This document shows, piece by piece, positions 33,181 through 45,094 of a stretch of DNA of 64,000 nucleotides. The notes beneath the pieces were generated by a model, which was not told the DNA's origin, did not search any database, and saw only the letters and a program-made list of their open reading frames with translations. Made by a program: the position numbers and the translations under genes. Position 1 is the stretch's first letter. Each line of letters begins with the position of its first letter. The DNA is from Allomyces macrogynus ATCC 38327 (Eukaryota > Blastocladiomycota > Blastocladiomycetes > Blastocladiales > Blastocladiaceae). The DNA is taken from NCBI GenBank assembly GCA_000151295.1, contig GG745346.1:573038-637037 (forward strand), in the 5' to 3' direction.

Positions 33181-35075
33181 TTACGCAAAGATGTCGAACT
33201 GCTTGGGAGCTCGTTGGCCTCAGCCGGCTTGTGCTTGCCGAGCAGCACGCGCCGCGCGACATCGACCTTGCCGTGGATGTTGAACATCAAGCAGCCCACA
33301 ATCGTGTCGTCGCGCACGTAGAAAACGACGCCCTTCTTGAAATCGTCCTTGGGCTTGGCTGGCGCCGCGGGAACGGCCGCCTTGTCCTCGCCCTCGGCAG
33401 CCGCCGCAGGGGCCGCGGGCACGTCGGCAGCGGGCTGCTGGCCCCAGACGCCGACGGTCACAAGCGAGCTGTCGAGAATGCCCATGGCCTCGTACCCGAT
33501 CTTGGGCCCTAGGTCCGACCAGAACATGGACTGGTGCGTGAACGCCTTGGGCTTGCCCGCCATCGATCGGCCAGCCCAGCGGCCACCCAGCACGGCTGCG
33601 TCGTAGTGCTCAACACGACGGCGGCCGAGGGCAACGTCGTGGAATGAGACATTGTCGCCCGCGCAGAACACGTTGCGCCGCGCCTCGAGCTCAGCGTTCA
33701 CAACAATCCCGCCACGCACCGGGTCAATCTCGAGCCCGGCCTGGCGCGCGAGCTCGACATTGGGTTCAATGCCCACAGCCACAACGACGTGATCAAACTT
33801 GTGCTGCACGCCGTTCGTCTCGATGACGATCTGGTCCGACTCGGCATCGTACTTGAGCGCCGTGACCTTGGACTTGGAGAGCACCGCGACGCCCTCCTTC
33901 TGCACCTGCTGCGTCGTCCACCGGGCCAGGTACCGCGGGAAGACGAGCGCCATATTGCCGTCCTCCGGGAAGACCTGCGTGACCTTGGTCTTCTTGGCAA
34001 GCGCAACCGACAGCTCCGACCCAAGGAACCCGCCGCCAATCACGGCCACGTGCTTGCCCTGCGCGGCGACCGCAGCGAGCTTCTTGAAGTCGTCCACTGA
34101 CCGGTACGTGACGACGCGCTTCTGCGCGGCCTCCGGCAACGCCTTCTGGTCAGCGAGCGTGCGCGGCGTCCCGCCCGTAGCCAGCAGGACCTTGCCGTAG
34201 GGCACGGTCGTGCCATTGTCGAGCGTGACAGTCTGCGCATCCACATCGAGGGCGACGGCGCGGTGGCCAGTTACGAGCTTGACGCCCGAGCCCGTCGGGT
34301 GCAGGTCCGCGGCATCGACCTGTTCGTACTCGTTGGCGTCCTGGTAGAAGAGCGAGGTCTGCTTGCCCTCCCAGTTGGTGAACTGCAGGTGCGAGGTAAC
34401 CTCCGGGTCCTCGGAGAACCACAGTTCCTTGGAGAGCGGCGGGCGCTGGTAGGGCCCGTACCGCTCGCCGGCAATGATCAGGATCTCGGCGGTCGGGTCG
34501 ACTTCCTGGATACCGAGCATGGCCGAGTAGGACGCAGTGCCACCACTAGTTTGAGAAAAAGCGCGGGCATCAGAGCCCGAGGACAGGAGCAATCATGATC
34601 GCGTGTTCGCGAGATAAACGCACCCGATCAGCACGTATTGGAACCGGTCCGGCACAACCACGGCCTTCTCCGTCTCCTCGACGGTCTCCTCCTCCTTGTC
34701 CTCGACCTCGGGCGCGAGTGCCGCGTGCGCTGGCGCGGGCCCAACGGCCTCAGAGCGGTGCGCGTAGTACTTTTCCGGCGGCTTGGTGATGGCCAGGAAC
34801 TACACGATCGGCCCCATTTTGTCAGCACGTGGTCGGAGCCTTGATCACAGCGGCATAGTGACACGCACCGCCGGAACAAAGAACAGCGCCGAGGCGATCG
34901 CCCACAGCGCATTCGACCCATCAGACGACGACTTCTGCGACTGGTGGTGCGACTCGGACGACGCGAACCGGCGCGCGATCGCGCGAGCGGGAGTTGCTCG
35001 CGGCACGGCGGCACGGATCGCCGGAGCGGCAGCGACACGGGCGCGCGTGGCGCGCAGCAGGAGCTGAGTCGCCAT
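33181..35075 (-). CDS. mitochondrial apoptosis-inducing factor, AIFM1-type oxidoreductase
   Basis: Three exons: 35075-34869, 34799-34624, and from 34545 to the stop near 33181. It begins MATQLLLRATRARVAAAPA, an Arg/Ala-rich mitochondrial presequence, then one membrane span (ALWAIASALFFVPAV), as in AIF anchored in the inner membrane. The FAD-binding motif YVLIGGGTASYSA is split by intron 2. Other hallmarks: RYGPYQRPPLSKELWF, the NAD-binding VAVIGGGFLGSE, RNVFCAGDNVSF, and MFWSDLGPKIGYEAMGILD. The C-terminal AIF domain (GVVFYVRDDTIVGCLMFNI) carries an extra Ala/Pro/Lys insert before it. Near 33205 a CCC run must gain one C to read ELPKQFDIFA and stop, the normal end. It should be an NADH-dependent flavoprotein of mitochondrial complex assembly. 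Confidence 0.88.
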
Positions 35076-35574
35076 GGTGTTCTTGGTGCTGCAGCGGATT
35101 GACGGCGAGGACTTGCTGGCGCACAACGGCAAGATCGGGCGAGCAGAAGTGCGGCCGAGGTGGAAGGGATTTGATTTCGGTCGGGGCGGTTTGGCGTGGT
35201 GGAGATGGGATCACCGAGCACACGTGCGTCTCTACCGCAAACCACATTTTGTCCGGCCTTGTTCAGTCGACGCGTCCAGTCTTTATCATTTCTGGCCGAA
35301 CTATTTCGACGTTCTTGGCACAGTTTTGGCAAAAGAAATGTTTTTCGTGGTCAAGAATGGTGAGGGAGGGCGGGAAGCGGCCGAATGAGAGCTGCCGTCC
35401 CGGCGTCAATCACACTCACCTCAAAGCAGGCAACACGCAAGCTGTTCCAAATTTGCCATCAAACAACAATCACGATCTGTTCCCGAGCTGGACACCATTT
35501 CCTTCCTGTCTCTCCACCCTCCACCGTAACATCTGGGAGGGCAGCGAGCCGCTTGCAGCACAGCGTGTAAAGGA
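35076..35574. other. intergenic, AIF promoter side
   Basis: No supported frame. It contains the upstream region of the AIF gene and ends at the chitin synthase relic. Confidence 0.4.
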
Positions 35575-35770
35575 AACTTTCCGCCTCATGACCTGGCCGC
35601 TGATCTGAGTCATTTCAACGGCAGTCTCGTCGCCATCTTGATTACGCCCTTGGCGATTGGTGTCGAGAAAGGTTCGTCGCTGCGCAAGACCGACCTGCAG
35701 TACCTGTTCATTGTCGTGGCTGCGCTCTTGGCGTTCCACTTCATTGGGTCGCCTTTAGATTTCTTAGTGG
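35575..35770 (+). pseudogene. relic of a chitin synthase C-terminal exon
   Basis: Reads KETFRLMTWPLI, a stop and a frame change, then FNGSLVAILITPLAIGVEKG and LRKTDLQYLFIVVAALLAFHFIGS. This matches the last exon of the chitin synthase at 38734-39236 ([40 protein letters not shown]) in protein and clearly in DNA, but lies on the opposite strand about 3 kb away. Similarity fades at SPLDFLVA. No upstream catalytic sequence is present, so it cannot encode an enzyme. Confidence 0.85.
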
Positions 35771-36205
35771 CCAAGAGGCGGTGTCTTTTTTTCTTTCTTT
35801 CCGTTTTGAACGTTGACCCTTTTTTTCGCCTGTTGGTGGGAGCTGTCGTTGCACCATTTGTCCCATGATGGAAAATGCGTCGTTGGTTCTCTGATCTTGA
35901 CCATGGAAGTGACAATCAAACCGAGCACACCGACCGCGCACCTTTTTTGTCACTTTTCGGAACAATGAAAGTGTCCAAAATCAAAACGCACGAGCGAGCG
36001 AAATGGTAAGCGCAGGTTGGCTCGAACAGCACGCATGACAAAAAGACCTGGAAAGGGATGGGCCTGGCCACGAACGTTGTGGCAGGGATGTTTTCGACCC
36101 CGGACAAAACAACAAACCGAAAACGAGAAGGAAAAAACAAACGAAGCAAAACAAAACGATCCCAAACGCAGCACATGCTCACCGGTCACGCCATGACAGC
36201 GCCAA
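35771..36205. other. intergenic, A/T-run-rich
   Basis: T- and A-rich runs, no supported gene. It lies between the chitin synthase relic and the 3' end of the next minus-strand gene. Confidence 0.4.
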
Positions 36206-38141
36206 TCAATCGCTGATCACGTCTATATCCATTGACTTGTCATCACTCCCCATAGGTTTCTGGTTGTTCGCCGCCTCCATTGCAGCGTCGTCATCCCTGT
36301 CCATCAGGTGGATCGACGCCAAGAGCCGCCCTTCGCGCGTGAACATTTCTGGGCGGGCGGGCTCTTTGGGACGTTCTCCACGAAGATCCTGTTGTCATCG
36401 TCGCCCTCATCATCATTGATGCCTGTCAAATCAATCGTGAGGGCGACACACGCTCCTTGTCGATGACCATGGGCTTGGGTGGAACGAGAGAAGAATGGTC
36501 GCGCTGCGGGCTTGATGTGCGATTGTTCCACGGCAAGACTCATCACGCCATGGCACCCATGCGGCGCTGTGCCTGCTGGCAGTGGCAGCGAGAGTGGCGA
36601 GAATGGACCCATCATATCGCGGTTGCGATATTGTATCATTGTCAATGGCGGCGGACATTGAGCATGACGCCTGTGCGCGCCCTGATCAGGTGCTGGCTGG
36701 GGTAGAAGAACACAAGATCCTTTTGGCAACACTGGAACTGCTCATCACCCCTGCCACCCTTGGTCTTGCTTCGCTTGGTCTTGCCACCCTTGGACCTGCC
36801 ACTCTTGCCATTGGCGCCATCTGAGTCACTCTTGCTGTTAGCACTGTCAGAGTTGCTCTCACTGTTGGTGCCATCCAAGTCGCCCATTGCCTTGTTGTGG
36901 TGCACATTGCGCCTGCGCAGTCCATGACATTGTCGTGCCGCCAGCTGCTGTGAATGGCCTGCAGCTGGTCGGGTGAGATGTAGCCAAACTCGCCGATCAC
37001 GCGAATTATCTTGAGAAGAGAGATTCCGCCTACATTAGACCATAATCGGGTTAGATCGAACCAATCCACGACGAGGTGGAGACGGTCTGTCACGTACAGG
37101 CAAGAAGAGTTGCCAGACTCTCTAGGCTGACCTCGAGAATTCGCGCAAGTTGGGTGTGCTCATTGGCCTCGAGCTTGCGCGGAATTGGAATGCAGGCAAA
37201 CGGGAAGCCAACACTGTAAACTGCGCTGCTGGCCCGCGTGTTGTAGCCGTTCAACGTGCGTCCGACTTTTACTTGGTGCCTGGCGCCAAGTAGTTGCACC
37301 ATGTGGGTCTTGTGGCAGCAGTTGGACGTGCATGGCAGGTCATTGACACACCACTTGAGCAAATGGATATTGAGTTCCAGCAAGTCGAGTGATCAGAGTG
37401 CATGCGCTGGTCCTCATCAGGCTGTGGGGGCAGGTGCATCAAAAACTCCTTGACAGCCTTGACCATTTCGAGTGGCGTCTTGCCAAGCTTGCCGCCATTC
37501 TTGGTCTCGTGCTGTGCAATGGCCCTGGGATTGGTCTTGAGCGGGATGACCCAGTTGCCAAGCTGGTCGCGTGAAAGCTTGGCGGTCAGAAAGAGGTGCC
37601 GTTTTTGCAGCGGGCGCGTGGTGTGGTAGACAACATGTTCGAGCAGCATCATTGTGTCAAACACGAGCACGATTTGCGCGTCGCGCACCCGAAACGAGAA
37701 GAAATCCTCCAGCGCAGGCAGGTCGTTTGGACCGATGCGCCCAAAGTTGTGCGGCGCGTCTTGGTGCGGCACATCATCGTCTTGGGGCGGCTTGTTGTCG
37801 CGCATGTCGTCGTCATCGTCGTGTGCGTCCTCATCGCCACTGTACGCGTCACCACGGCTCGCCGAGGGTGCGTGGTCTGCAGTTTGGTGGTGGGCGTAGC
37901 CCGAGAAGATGCACAGTGCGGCTCAGTAACGCGTGATCAGCTCGGCCTCGGTGGAGCCCATCGTTACGGCAGGCGCGTTGCCCTCGATCATGATGCCACG
38001 ATGGTTGCAGTCCGTTCGTGAAATGGTGCGGAGCGGGGCGCGGCACGGGCTCAGCTGCTCTTTTTTTATGGCGAGACAGACGACGCGATCAAACCCCAAC
38101 ACAGCGAGGGGAACGCGAGCTTTCTTCCCTTGCCATTCCAT
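36206..38141 (-). CDS. hypothetical protein with acidic and Ser/Asn/Lys-rich segments
   Basis: Starts MEWQGKKARVPLAVLGFDR at 38141. Introns occur near 37931-37880 (GTTACT...CAG) and 37104-37031 (GTACGT...TAATGTAG), both in phase. Several one-base frame switches (near 37390, 36925, 36660 and 36345) are each repaired by lengthening a homopolymer by one. The corrected protein has an acidic stretch (GDEDAHDDDDDMRDN), a folded-looking core (DAQIVLVFDTMMLLEHVVYH, LTAKLSRDQLGNWVIPLK, LNIHLLKWCVNDLPC, SSAVYSVGFPFACIPIPRK), a Ser/Asn/Lys low-complexity part, a SUMO-interacting-like ALTIDLTGINDDEGDDD, and the end SMDIDVISD (TGA 36208-36206). I do not recognise a family. That one continuous protein emerges from these corrections argues it is a real gene. 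Confidence 0.55.
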
Positions 38142-38733
38142 GCACGAAACTCTTTCATTTCACGCCAAACTATGTTGAGAGCCAATGACTGACCGTTCTC
38201 CGCTCGCGCGCCGCTTCCTATGCAGTTCCGCACAATCTGGCTGCTGATTTGGTGTGTTTCGAGTGCGTTGTTGGTTGATCGCGAGTGATCGTGGCTGTTC
38301 AAAAGGCGGCGCCGCCGATTCACGCACACCGTTGATATCAAGGCCTGACCAAACGCGCGTGCAGCAGTCGTGATCGTGTTGTGATCCTGCCGACTTCGAC
38401 CACCGCGGCTCTTCAAACAAGGTGGAGAGAGCTGGTGTATATATCCGTTCATCAAATGGGGACAGCAAAACTAATGCAGACCACGCGCGACACGTTGATC
38501 CGCGTCGCGCTGCGACCGCGGGCACCGAACACGCAGAACAAGGCCAACGTTCACGCGGATTGCGCGAGAGGAGAGCAAGGACTGCGGAAGGGGAACTGGT
38601 GGTCAAAAGAAACAACAAACAAGTGCCAGCCGGCCGGCGCGCGCCAAGGGGGCCGACCAGCGTCTACAGGAACCGAACCGCGAAAACACAACCAGAACTG
38701 CAAAAACGGCAAACACAACGACTTGACGCGCGC
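38142..38733. other. intergenic with a 30-bp chitin synthase fragment
   Basis: Mostly GC-rich sequence without a supported gene. 38223-38252 matches the reverse complement of 38941-38970 in the chitin synthase last exon at 28 of 30 bases (the [10 protein letters not shown] segment). Confidence 0.55.
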
Positions 38734-41700
38734 CTAGCGCGCGTTACCGCGCGACTTGAACGGCGCGCAGAGCCCGCGCGACACGAGGTACCCGCACGAC
38801 CCAATAAACCGGAACGCCGAGAGCGCAGCCACGGCAATGAACAGGTACTGCAGGTAAGTCTTGCGCAGTGTCGAACCGTTCTCCACACCAATTGCCGTGG
38901 GCGCAATCAAGATGGCGACGAGGCCACCATTGAAAATGATCCAAATCAGCAGCCAGATCGTGCGGAATTGTTTAAAGTAGTCATCACTGCTGAGTGTAGA
39001 CTTGGATTTAGTCTCGCCGGCCTCGAGGGTACGCTTGAGATCGGTCAGGGCCTGCATGCGGTGCTGGTAGGCGAGCGACACGTCGGCCGGGTGCTGCGAC
39101 GGCAACTCCAAGTCGGCCACTTCTTGCCCGTCCTCGCCCTTCTTGACCGTGACGCCCTTGCCGCCGCCCGAGCCGTTGTCGCCCTTGGTACCCCACGTCA
39201 CGTCCGAGATGTTGCAGTAGGCGTAGATTTGGAGCACTAGGTGGGCGAGGTAGGGCATATGTAGCATGAGCAAATAACACCAAAAGCAACGTCAAACGAC
39301 TCCGAAAGAGCGCGAAAAGAAACCCGAAATAGTCCCGAAAAAAGCGCAACGCACCGTTGACGTAGCACGGCAAAAGGAGCAGGTACTGCAAGAAGCAGGT
39401 AATCATGTGCCACGGCTCGCGGTAGAGCACCGACGAGACAATGTACATGCCGTAGGTACTGCCGAGCGCAATCGACGTTTGCAAGAAACGTTTTCCGGCC
39501 TCCGAGTGGAACGGGTCCTGCATGCCCTCCTTGAGCGACGGCAAGTCGGCGGCGAGCGAGACGACGATCATGTAAAACATGAGGATCGTGACGGCGGCAA
39601 ACAGGTTGATCGCGAACAGGTAAATGTACTTGGCGGCCTGCGGGCGGTTACCGAGCGCGGCAATGAAGGTCGTGCAGAGCGAGAGAATGTAGATGGATCG
39701 GAACACCGAGAGGATTGAGGAGAGGATCGTGCGCGCCGTGTCCGACTTGGGCACGCCCCACTTGGTGACCTCCGGGTGCAGCCGGATGTTGTCGTCGTCC
39801 AGCGATTGGACAAAGTCGTCGACCAACTACAAACGATCCGTAAACGCGTACATTGCACCCAACGTTAGTCTCCTGGACTCGAAGGCACTCGAGCAAAACA
39901 GGGAGATACGTGCGAAGTGGTAAGCAAGGTAGAAGTTGGCAAGCGAAAAGTACGAGAAGATGAACGAGATGGCCATATACAGGTACTCGATGGTGAAGAC
40001 GACCATGCGAAGGATCGACTGGCCCGACGTGTAGATTTGGCCCGCATTGCCAAGCGCGTAGAGCAGCGCGAACGTTGAACCGTTGAGCCAGCGACGACGC
40101 TGCGAGATGAATTCCGGGAAGTTATCCGGGACATCTGTGATGGCCTGCGAGTCCTTTTCGTAGCTGGCGTAGATGGGGAAGGAAAAGAGAGTGAGTGAGC
40201 GAGTGAGGAAATAAGCGCGCGCGGCCGATCAGCCTTCGAATAAATCAACCCACGAGCGTGTACCTCAGAATCCAGCCCTCGTTCTTCTTGGCGACGAGCT
40301 CAAAGCAAAGAATACGATCCTCGGCGAGGTACATGTTGGCAGCAAACACATCGCCCGAGTCGTGCAGCTTCTCGCCCTTGAAGTACTGCTCGAGCGGACG
40401 GCCCTGCAGCGCGCGGTACCGGTAGGCCGAGAAAGCACCAGGCAGCACGGAAATGTACCCGAACCACGCCTCGAGCGGCTTGTCGAGAATGCTAGTGGCG
40501 AAAACGAAAGACCGTGCGATCAATTTCCCATGAAAGCAGGGGTAACGTGCGAGCAGCGCCCAACGTACTTCGACATCTTGTACTCGAAGTTTTGCGCGGC
40601 AATAATGGGCTTGATCAGGTGGAACAGCGAGTCGTACTCGACAGCAATTTCACCACAAGCACCGCCGACTTGCGGGTTCGTGTCGAACTGGCGCCAAAGA
40701 CTACAGGTCGGGCAAAGGCAATCAGAATTCGGAGACGCTCAAGGTAGAAGGGACGAAGATCGAGTGGGAGACGAACCGGTAGATGGCCTCGCGGCGGGGC
40801 TTGGTACCGACATCGACGAGCACACAGACGCCGGGGTTGATGACGGGCCCGAATGCGTTGAAGAACCAGCGATGCGAGTTGATTTTCTAGTTAATAACGG
40901 GGCCCAAACGTTAGCAGTCCACTCTCGCACGCCGTCCAGCCGTGCAAAAAGCCTAAAACACCAGAGCGATACCTTGGCGTTCTTCTCCTTGAGACAGAAC
41001 AGAATCTGCACGGGCACGACGCCGCCGTCGCGGTGCGTCTTGACCTCCATCTTGTCGGTGACGGCGACCTGCGTCGTGAACTCGAAAATGTGCGCCTCGG
41101 TGTCCTTGTTCATGAACTTGGGCACGCACACGCCCTCTTGGTAGCAGCCCATGGTCGAGAGCACCGTGAGCACGTCCTTGTTGATCTTTTGGCGACCGTC
41201 CGAGACGATGCACACGACAATCTTCTGCCAGCCGTCCTCGCCGGCAAACGGGCCCGTCTTCTTGTTGCACATGTGCTGGATGTTCTTGTTGATGGCTTGC
41301 ATCGTGCGCGTAAACAAGATCGAGTCCTCGTTGTACATGGTGACGACGCTAGATGAAAAAATCGAGGGCACGACGCAAAATGGTGAGAAATCATGACTCG
41401 TGCCGTGATGATTCGAACGCAGAGGTGCGAGACGTACATGCTACAAACCGAGTTCAACGGTGCGAGACAACGGCAAAGGCGGCGTTAGTGCTGGCCGTGT
41501 GTGGCGAAACGAGTGGGTCCGGTCATGAATGTCGCCCAAAGCGCAATCGCAATGCAAACCAAACCCAACCACCCTACTCCGCCAAAGGGACGGGATGGAG
41601 GCCGATCGGGCTGGGCAAGAAGAAGGATGACGAGCCGTACAAACTAGAGACGATGACGAACTAGTGTTAGCCTTGTCCAACACGGTCGAATTTCGGCGCC

Positions 41701-42211
41701 AGAAAAACGCGACGCACAGTTCCGTCTTGCGGCCATAAAGCGACTGGCGCAGCTGATAACCTTGCTTGGCAAAATGGTTTGGGTCGCACGTTGCGGCCGT
41801 GTAGCGCAATTTCGTGAATTCCTCGCCAGTTGTGTACTTGACCTTGGTCGGGTCGACGAGTTCGGGCGAGACTTCGAGGTCGACGACGAGCTTGCCGTCA
41901 CGAACGGCAACGGCGCGCTTGATAGTCTTGACGCGCGACGGGCCCTGCGCGGGCGAGTAGTAGGAGGCGGGCGCTGAGGGGGACATGGGCATGCCCGACG
42001 TCGACGCGGCGTAGTTGGACTGCATCTCGTAGGACGTCGATGAGGCCGACGAAATGGTGGTTGCGCCGCCAAACGTTACGCCGTGCTGCTGCGGCGGCGC
42101 TTGTTGCTGCGGGTAGTACCCGCCCTGCTGCTGCGGCGGGTACTGGTTGTACCCGCCAGGACCGGCCGAGCGCGCCGACGGCTGGCGCATAGGCTGCTGC
42201 TGGTACGACAT
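38734..42211 (-). CDS. chitin synthase (class I-III type)
   Basis: Eight exons: 42211-41718, 41348-40973, 40886-40777, 40700-40569, 40491-40264, 40163 to about 39909, 39826-39355 and 39236-38734 (TAG). All junctions but one keep frame; the exon 6/7 join is off by one base, either an error or another donor. The N-terminus is Gln/Pro/Tyr-rich. Conserved blocks in order: [116 protein letters not shown] and QRRRWLNGS, followed by several membrane spans and [16 protein letters not shown]. It transfers GlcNAc from UDP-GlcNAc to growing chitin at the plasma membrane. Intron 1 is unusually long at 369 nt. Divergent to the 7TM gene upstream. Confidence 0.93.
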
Positions 42212-43289
42212 GGTGGTGGTTGCGAGTGGTCGCGGTGGTCACGAGTGGTCGCGGTTGGTCACGGTGGTCGCGGTGGTCGCCAACGGTCAGGGGTGCACGG
42301 CCAGCGCGCACGTCACGTCAAGTAGACGACCGAACGAAGCGCCAGTCAGAGTGGTCAAGTTGCGCGGGGCGGTTCTTGGTTGGGTGCGAGGACCTCTATT
42401 CGGGGCGGTGGTCGGCGTCGCGAGAGCAGCGGGTGCGCGGCAGGCCCCCGACGAGATGTTCGTTGGGTAGCGCGCAGTGGAGAGGGGAGAATGGGTGTGG
42501 GGAAGGGCGCGCCTTGAGCCAGATTGCTTCCGGGTCGTCGCCTGTCGTGCACGCGTGTCCACCCTGGTGGTTGTGTGGTCCTTGGCGAAAAAGGTGTGGA
42601 ATGCAGCGGTTGGCCTTGGCCCTTTCGCTGCTGGCCTTGAACACTGAAGCGGTGTGCGCGCCTCGTGTGGCGAGCCTCTCGCCCAAGAGGCGAAAGTGGC
42701 GTCCATCAACCGCGTGATGTGTCCGGCGCCACCGCAAACACGCCACCTGCCTGGCCAACTGCCAGCGCCAAATGATATTTTCACGCTTTTATCACACCGC
42801 TCACGCTCGGCGCGCGTCTCCCACCCTCGTCTCGCACCACAGATTGGCCTTCCTCCATCGCTTCTCTACGCGCAAGAAAATTAACGGGCCGCGGCCCCCA
42901 CTTTTGCCCACCCCGGCCCCCCTCCACTCTTTCCTGCTCTTCGCACATGGCCCGGATCGTACACCCTTGTATGCACTCCTTTGCACGCCCGCACCACAGT
43001 CCCCTACAGCTTGGGCCTTGGAGCCGACTCGACGTCGACCACTCACTTTCACCAGGCAGGATTGGCACAGCCGCACCCCGACCCTTGCTGAGCGCGCCGC
43101 AACCACCGCCAATCCGGCCCGTCCGCACGCGCCTGGACCATCGGCACGGACCGCGGCTGCCAACGACTGGCTGGCCGCAAAGCCGCACAGCGACCGCCAT
43201 CCATAGACTCGCACTGCTCGCAAACCGCTCGCAGCAACTTCATCCATTCTTGCGCGCTCGGGCAACACGACGCCCGCTGACCAGCAACC
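42212..43289. other. divergent promoter region
   Basis: 1.1 kb between the chitin synthase start (-) and the 7TM gene start (+). No gene supported. It presumably carries both promoters; no clear motif is seen. Confidence 0.5.
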
Positions 43290-45094
43290 ATGAGCACCTT
43301 GCAGCTGCAACTGCCACCTGAACAGCAACAGAACCTGCGCGACCGCGACGCTGTCGTCGACCACATTCTCGGCGCGTCGTTCGTATTGGGCGTGCACAAC
43401 CTCTTCATCAACGCGACGCAGCTCTGGCAGCGCCCGCGCCGGCTCAATGTCGTACAAGTCATTGCGTCGGCGTTCCAGCTCGTCAACCAGCTCACATTTA
43501 TCGTGCTGCAGACGCAGCCGGCCGCGCGCGCCTGGAACTGCCACGCCGTCAGTGACATTGGCGACCTCGCCTATCTCGTGTTCCAGACGCTCTCCATGAT
43601 TGTCCTCATTCTACGCGCCACCGTGTTGCTCGACGTGCGCCATCGTGGGCTCGCGCGAACGGCGCTGATCGTACTGTTTGCCGCGGGCATGATCCCGGTC
43701 ATCACGTCGATTGTGCTCAAGGAAATTGTCGAGGACCCGATCACGGGACGATGCATCCCGCAGTACTCGGCGTCGTGGAACTACATTGGCAAGGTGTGCA
43801 ACGACTCATTTCCTCTTTGACCTGCCGACCGGCCAGCTTACTTCTCTTCTGATAGATCATCCTCTTCGTCGTCTACTCAATCCTGCTCGTCGCCTTCAGC
43901 ACGCCCGCGTTCCGGCAACTGCGCCGCGCGAGCGCCCCACCGTCCCCGTTGAACGCCGTCGGCACCACGACCGCGCGCAAGGCGCGGCTCATCTCGGTCC
44001 TCTCGCGCAGCTTCCGCGGCGGCAAGTCGCCCAGCACCCCACCGAGCCGCGCTACGTCCTTATCGTTTGCCTCGTCGAGCGTCGTACGCTCTCCACCGAC
44101 AACCTCGGCGCGCCCGGCCCCACCACCACCGAACCCACTCAAGCGGTACCTGCGGCACGTGGTCCTCCGGGTCGCGTTCCGCATCGCACTCGCGATCTCT
44201 GCTTACCTGGTCACCGTCGCGCTCGGAATCGCAGGTGTCTGGGGCCACCTCTGGATTGCGCAGTTCTCGGTGCAGAACTACTTTTGCACGGTCGCGGCCA
44301 CATTCTCGGTCCTTCGCCGGCCCACGCACCATGCAGCTGGCGGAGGTGCGGGCGGTGGAGGAGCCGCGTCTGCCGCACGCGTGCGATCGGGACAGCACGG
44401 CGGTGGCGTTGGGGGTGGTGCTGACTCGGCCGGCGGAATCGCAGCGCTTGCAGCCACAGCGGGGCCCGCACGGCGGGCGGACATCGGCATGCTCAGCACG
44501 GCCTTTGCGCCGTCGTTCACGACCGCGTCGATCGGCGGGTCGCTCGACGTGACTCCGCTGGCACCCGGCAGTCCATCGCCACGGCCCGGGCGCCCCACGT
44601 CCATCTCGCCACCGCTCGCCGCGCTCTCGCGGCGCGCGCTTGACGGCATTACCGAACAGGGCACCGTCGAGCGCGCCGCCGCGGCTGCGGCCAGCCCCAC
44701 CACGTCCCCCACCGCGACCGAGTCGCTTGCGAGCCCGCGCGGGTCGTTCCGCCGCCTCCTTATGCGGCGCGGGTCGCCCGCGCCCGATTCTCCGTCAAGC
44801 CCGCGGTCGTCGTTGCGCAAAATCACGAGTCTCGCGTCTCCGCTGCGGTCGAGTATGCCGTCGGCGCTCGAAGGCATCAAGACGCCACGCGGGCGCGGGA
44901 TTTCGGCGTTGCGGCACGCCGCGCAGGGCGAAGCGAATGATCCGGAAACGTCGATGGTCTCGGCCGAGGCGTATATCGGCGATGGGCATGATCACTTCAA
45001 GGGGTCGAGAAGTCTCCCGTCGACAGTAGGGACCGTAGATGGTGGGAGCGGTGAGGTCACGGCGGCCGCGTCGGCACCGGGTGGAGAAGACTAG
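43290..45094 (+). CDS. orphan seven-transmembrane protein with long cytosolic tail
   Basis: Two exons, 43290-43793 and 43856-45094 (TAG), with a 62-nt intron in phase 0. After a short N-terminus (MSTLQLQLPPEQQQNL) I count seven hydrophobic spans: ILGASFVLGVHNLFI, VVQVIASAFQLVNQLTFIVL, LAYLVFQTLSMIVLILRATV, TALIVLFAAGMIPVITSIVL, IILFVVYSILLVAF, VAFRIALAISAYLVTVALGI and IAQFSVQNYFCTVAATFSVL. Between spans 5 and 6 lies a long Ser/Arg-rich loop, and span 7 is followed by about 250 disordered, Ser/Pro/Arg-rich residues with many possible phosphorylation sites. The layout is GPCR-like, but I see no DRY, NPxxY or known fungal pheromone, nutrient or rhodopsin signature. Function unknown; sensing is only inferred. 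Confidence 0.75.

Noticed and set aside
30864..34592. Single 1,242-codon minus-strand frame joining AIF to the nuclear-looking protein
   Set aside because: The two halves are unrelated, with a normal AIF end near 33181 and a strong start context at 32789. The spacer between is open by chance.
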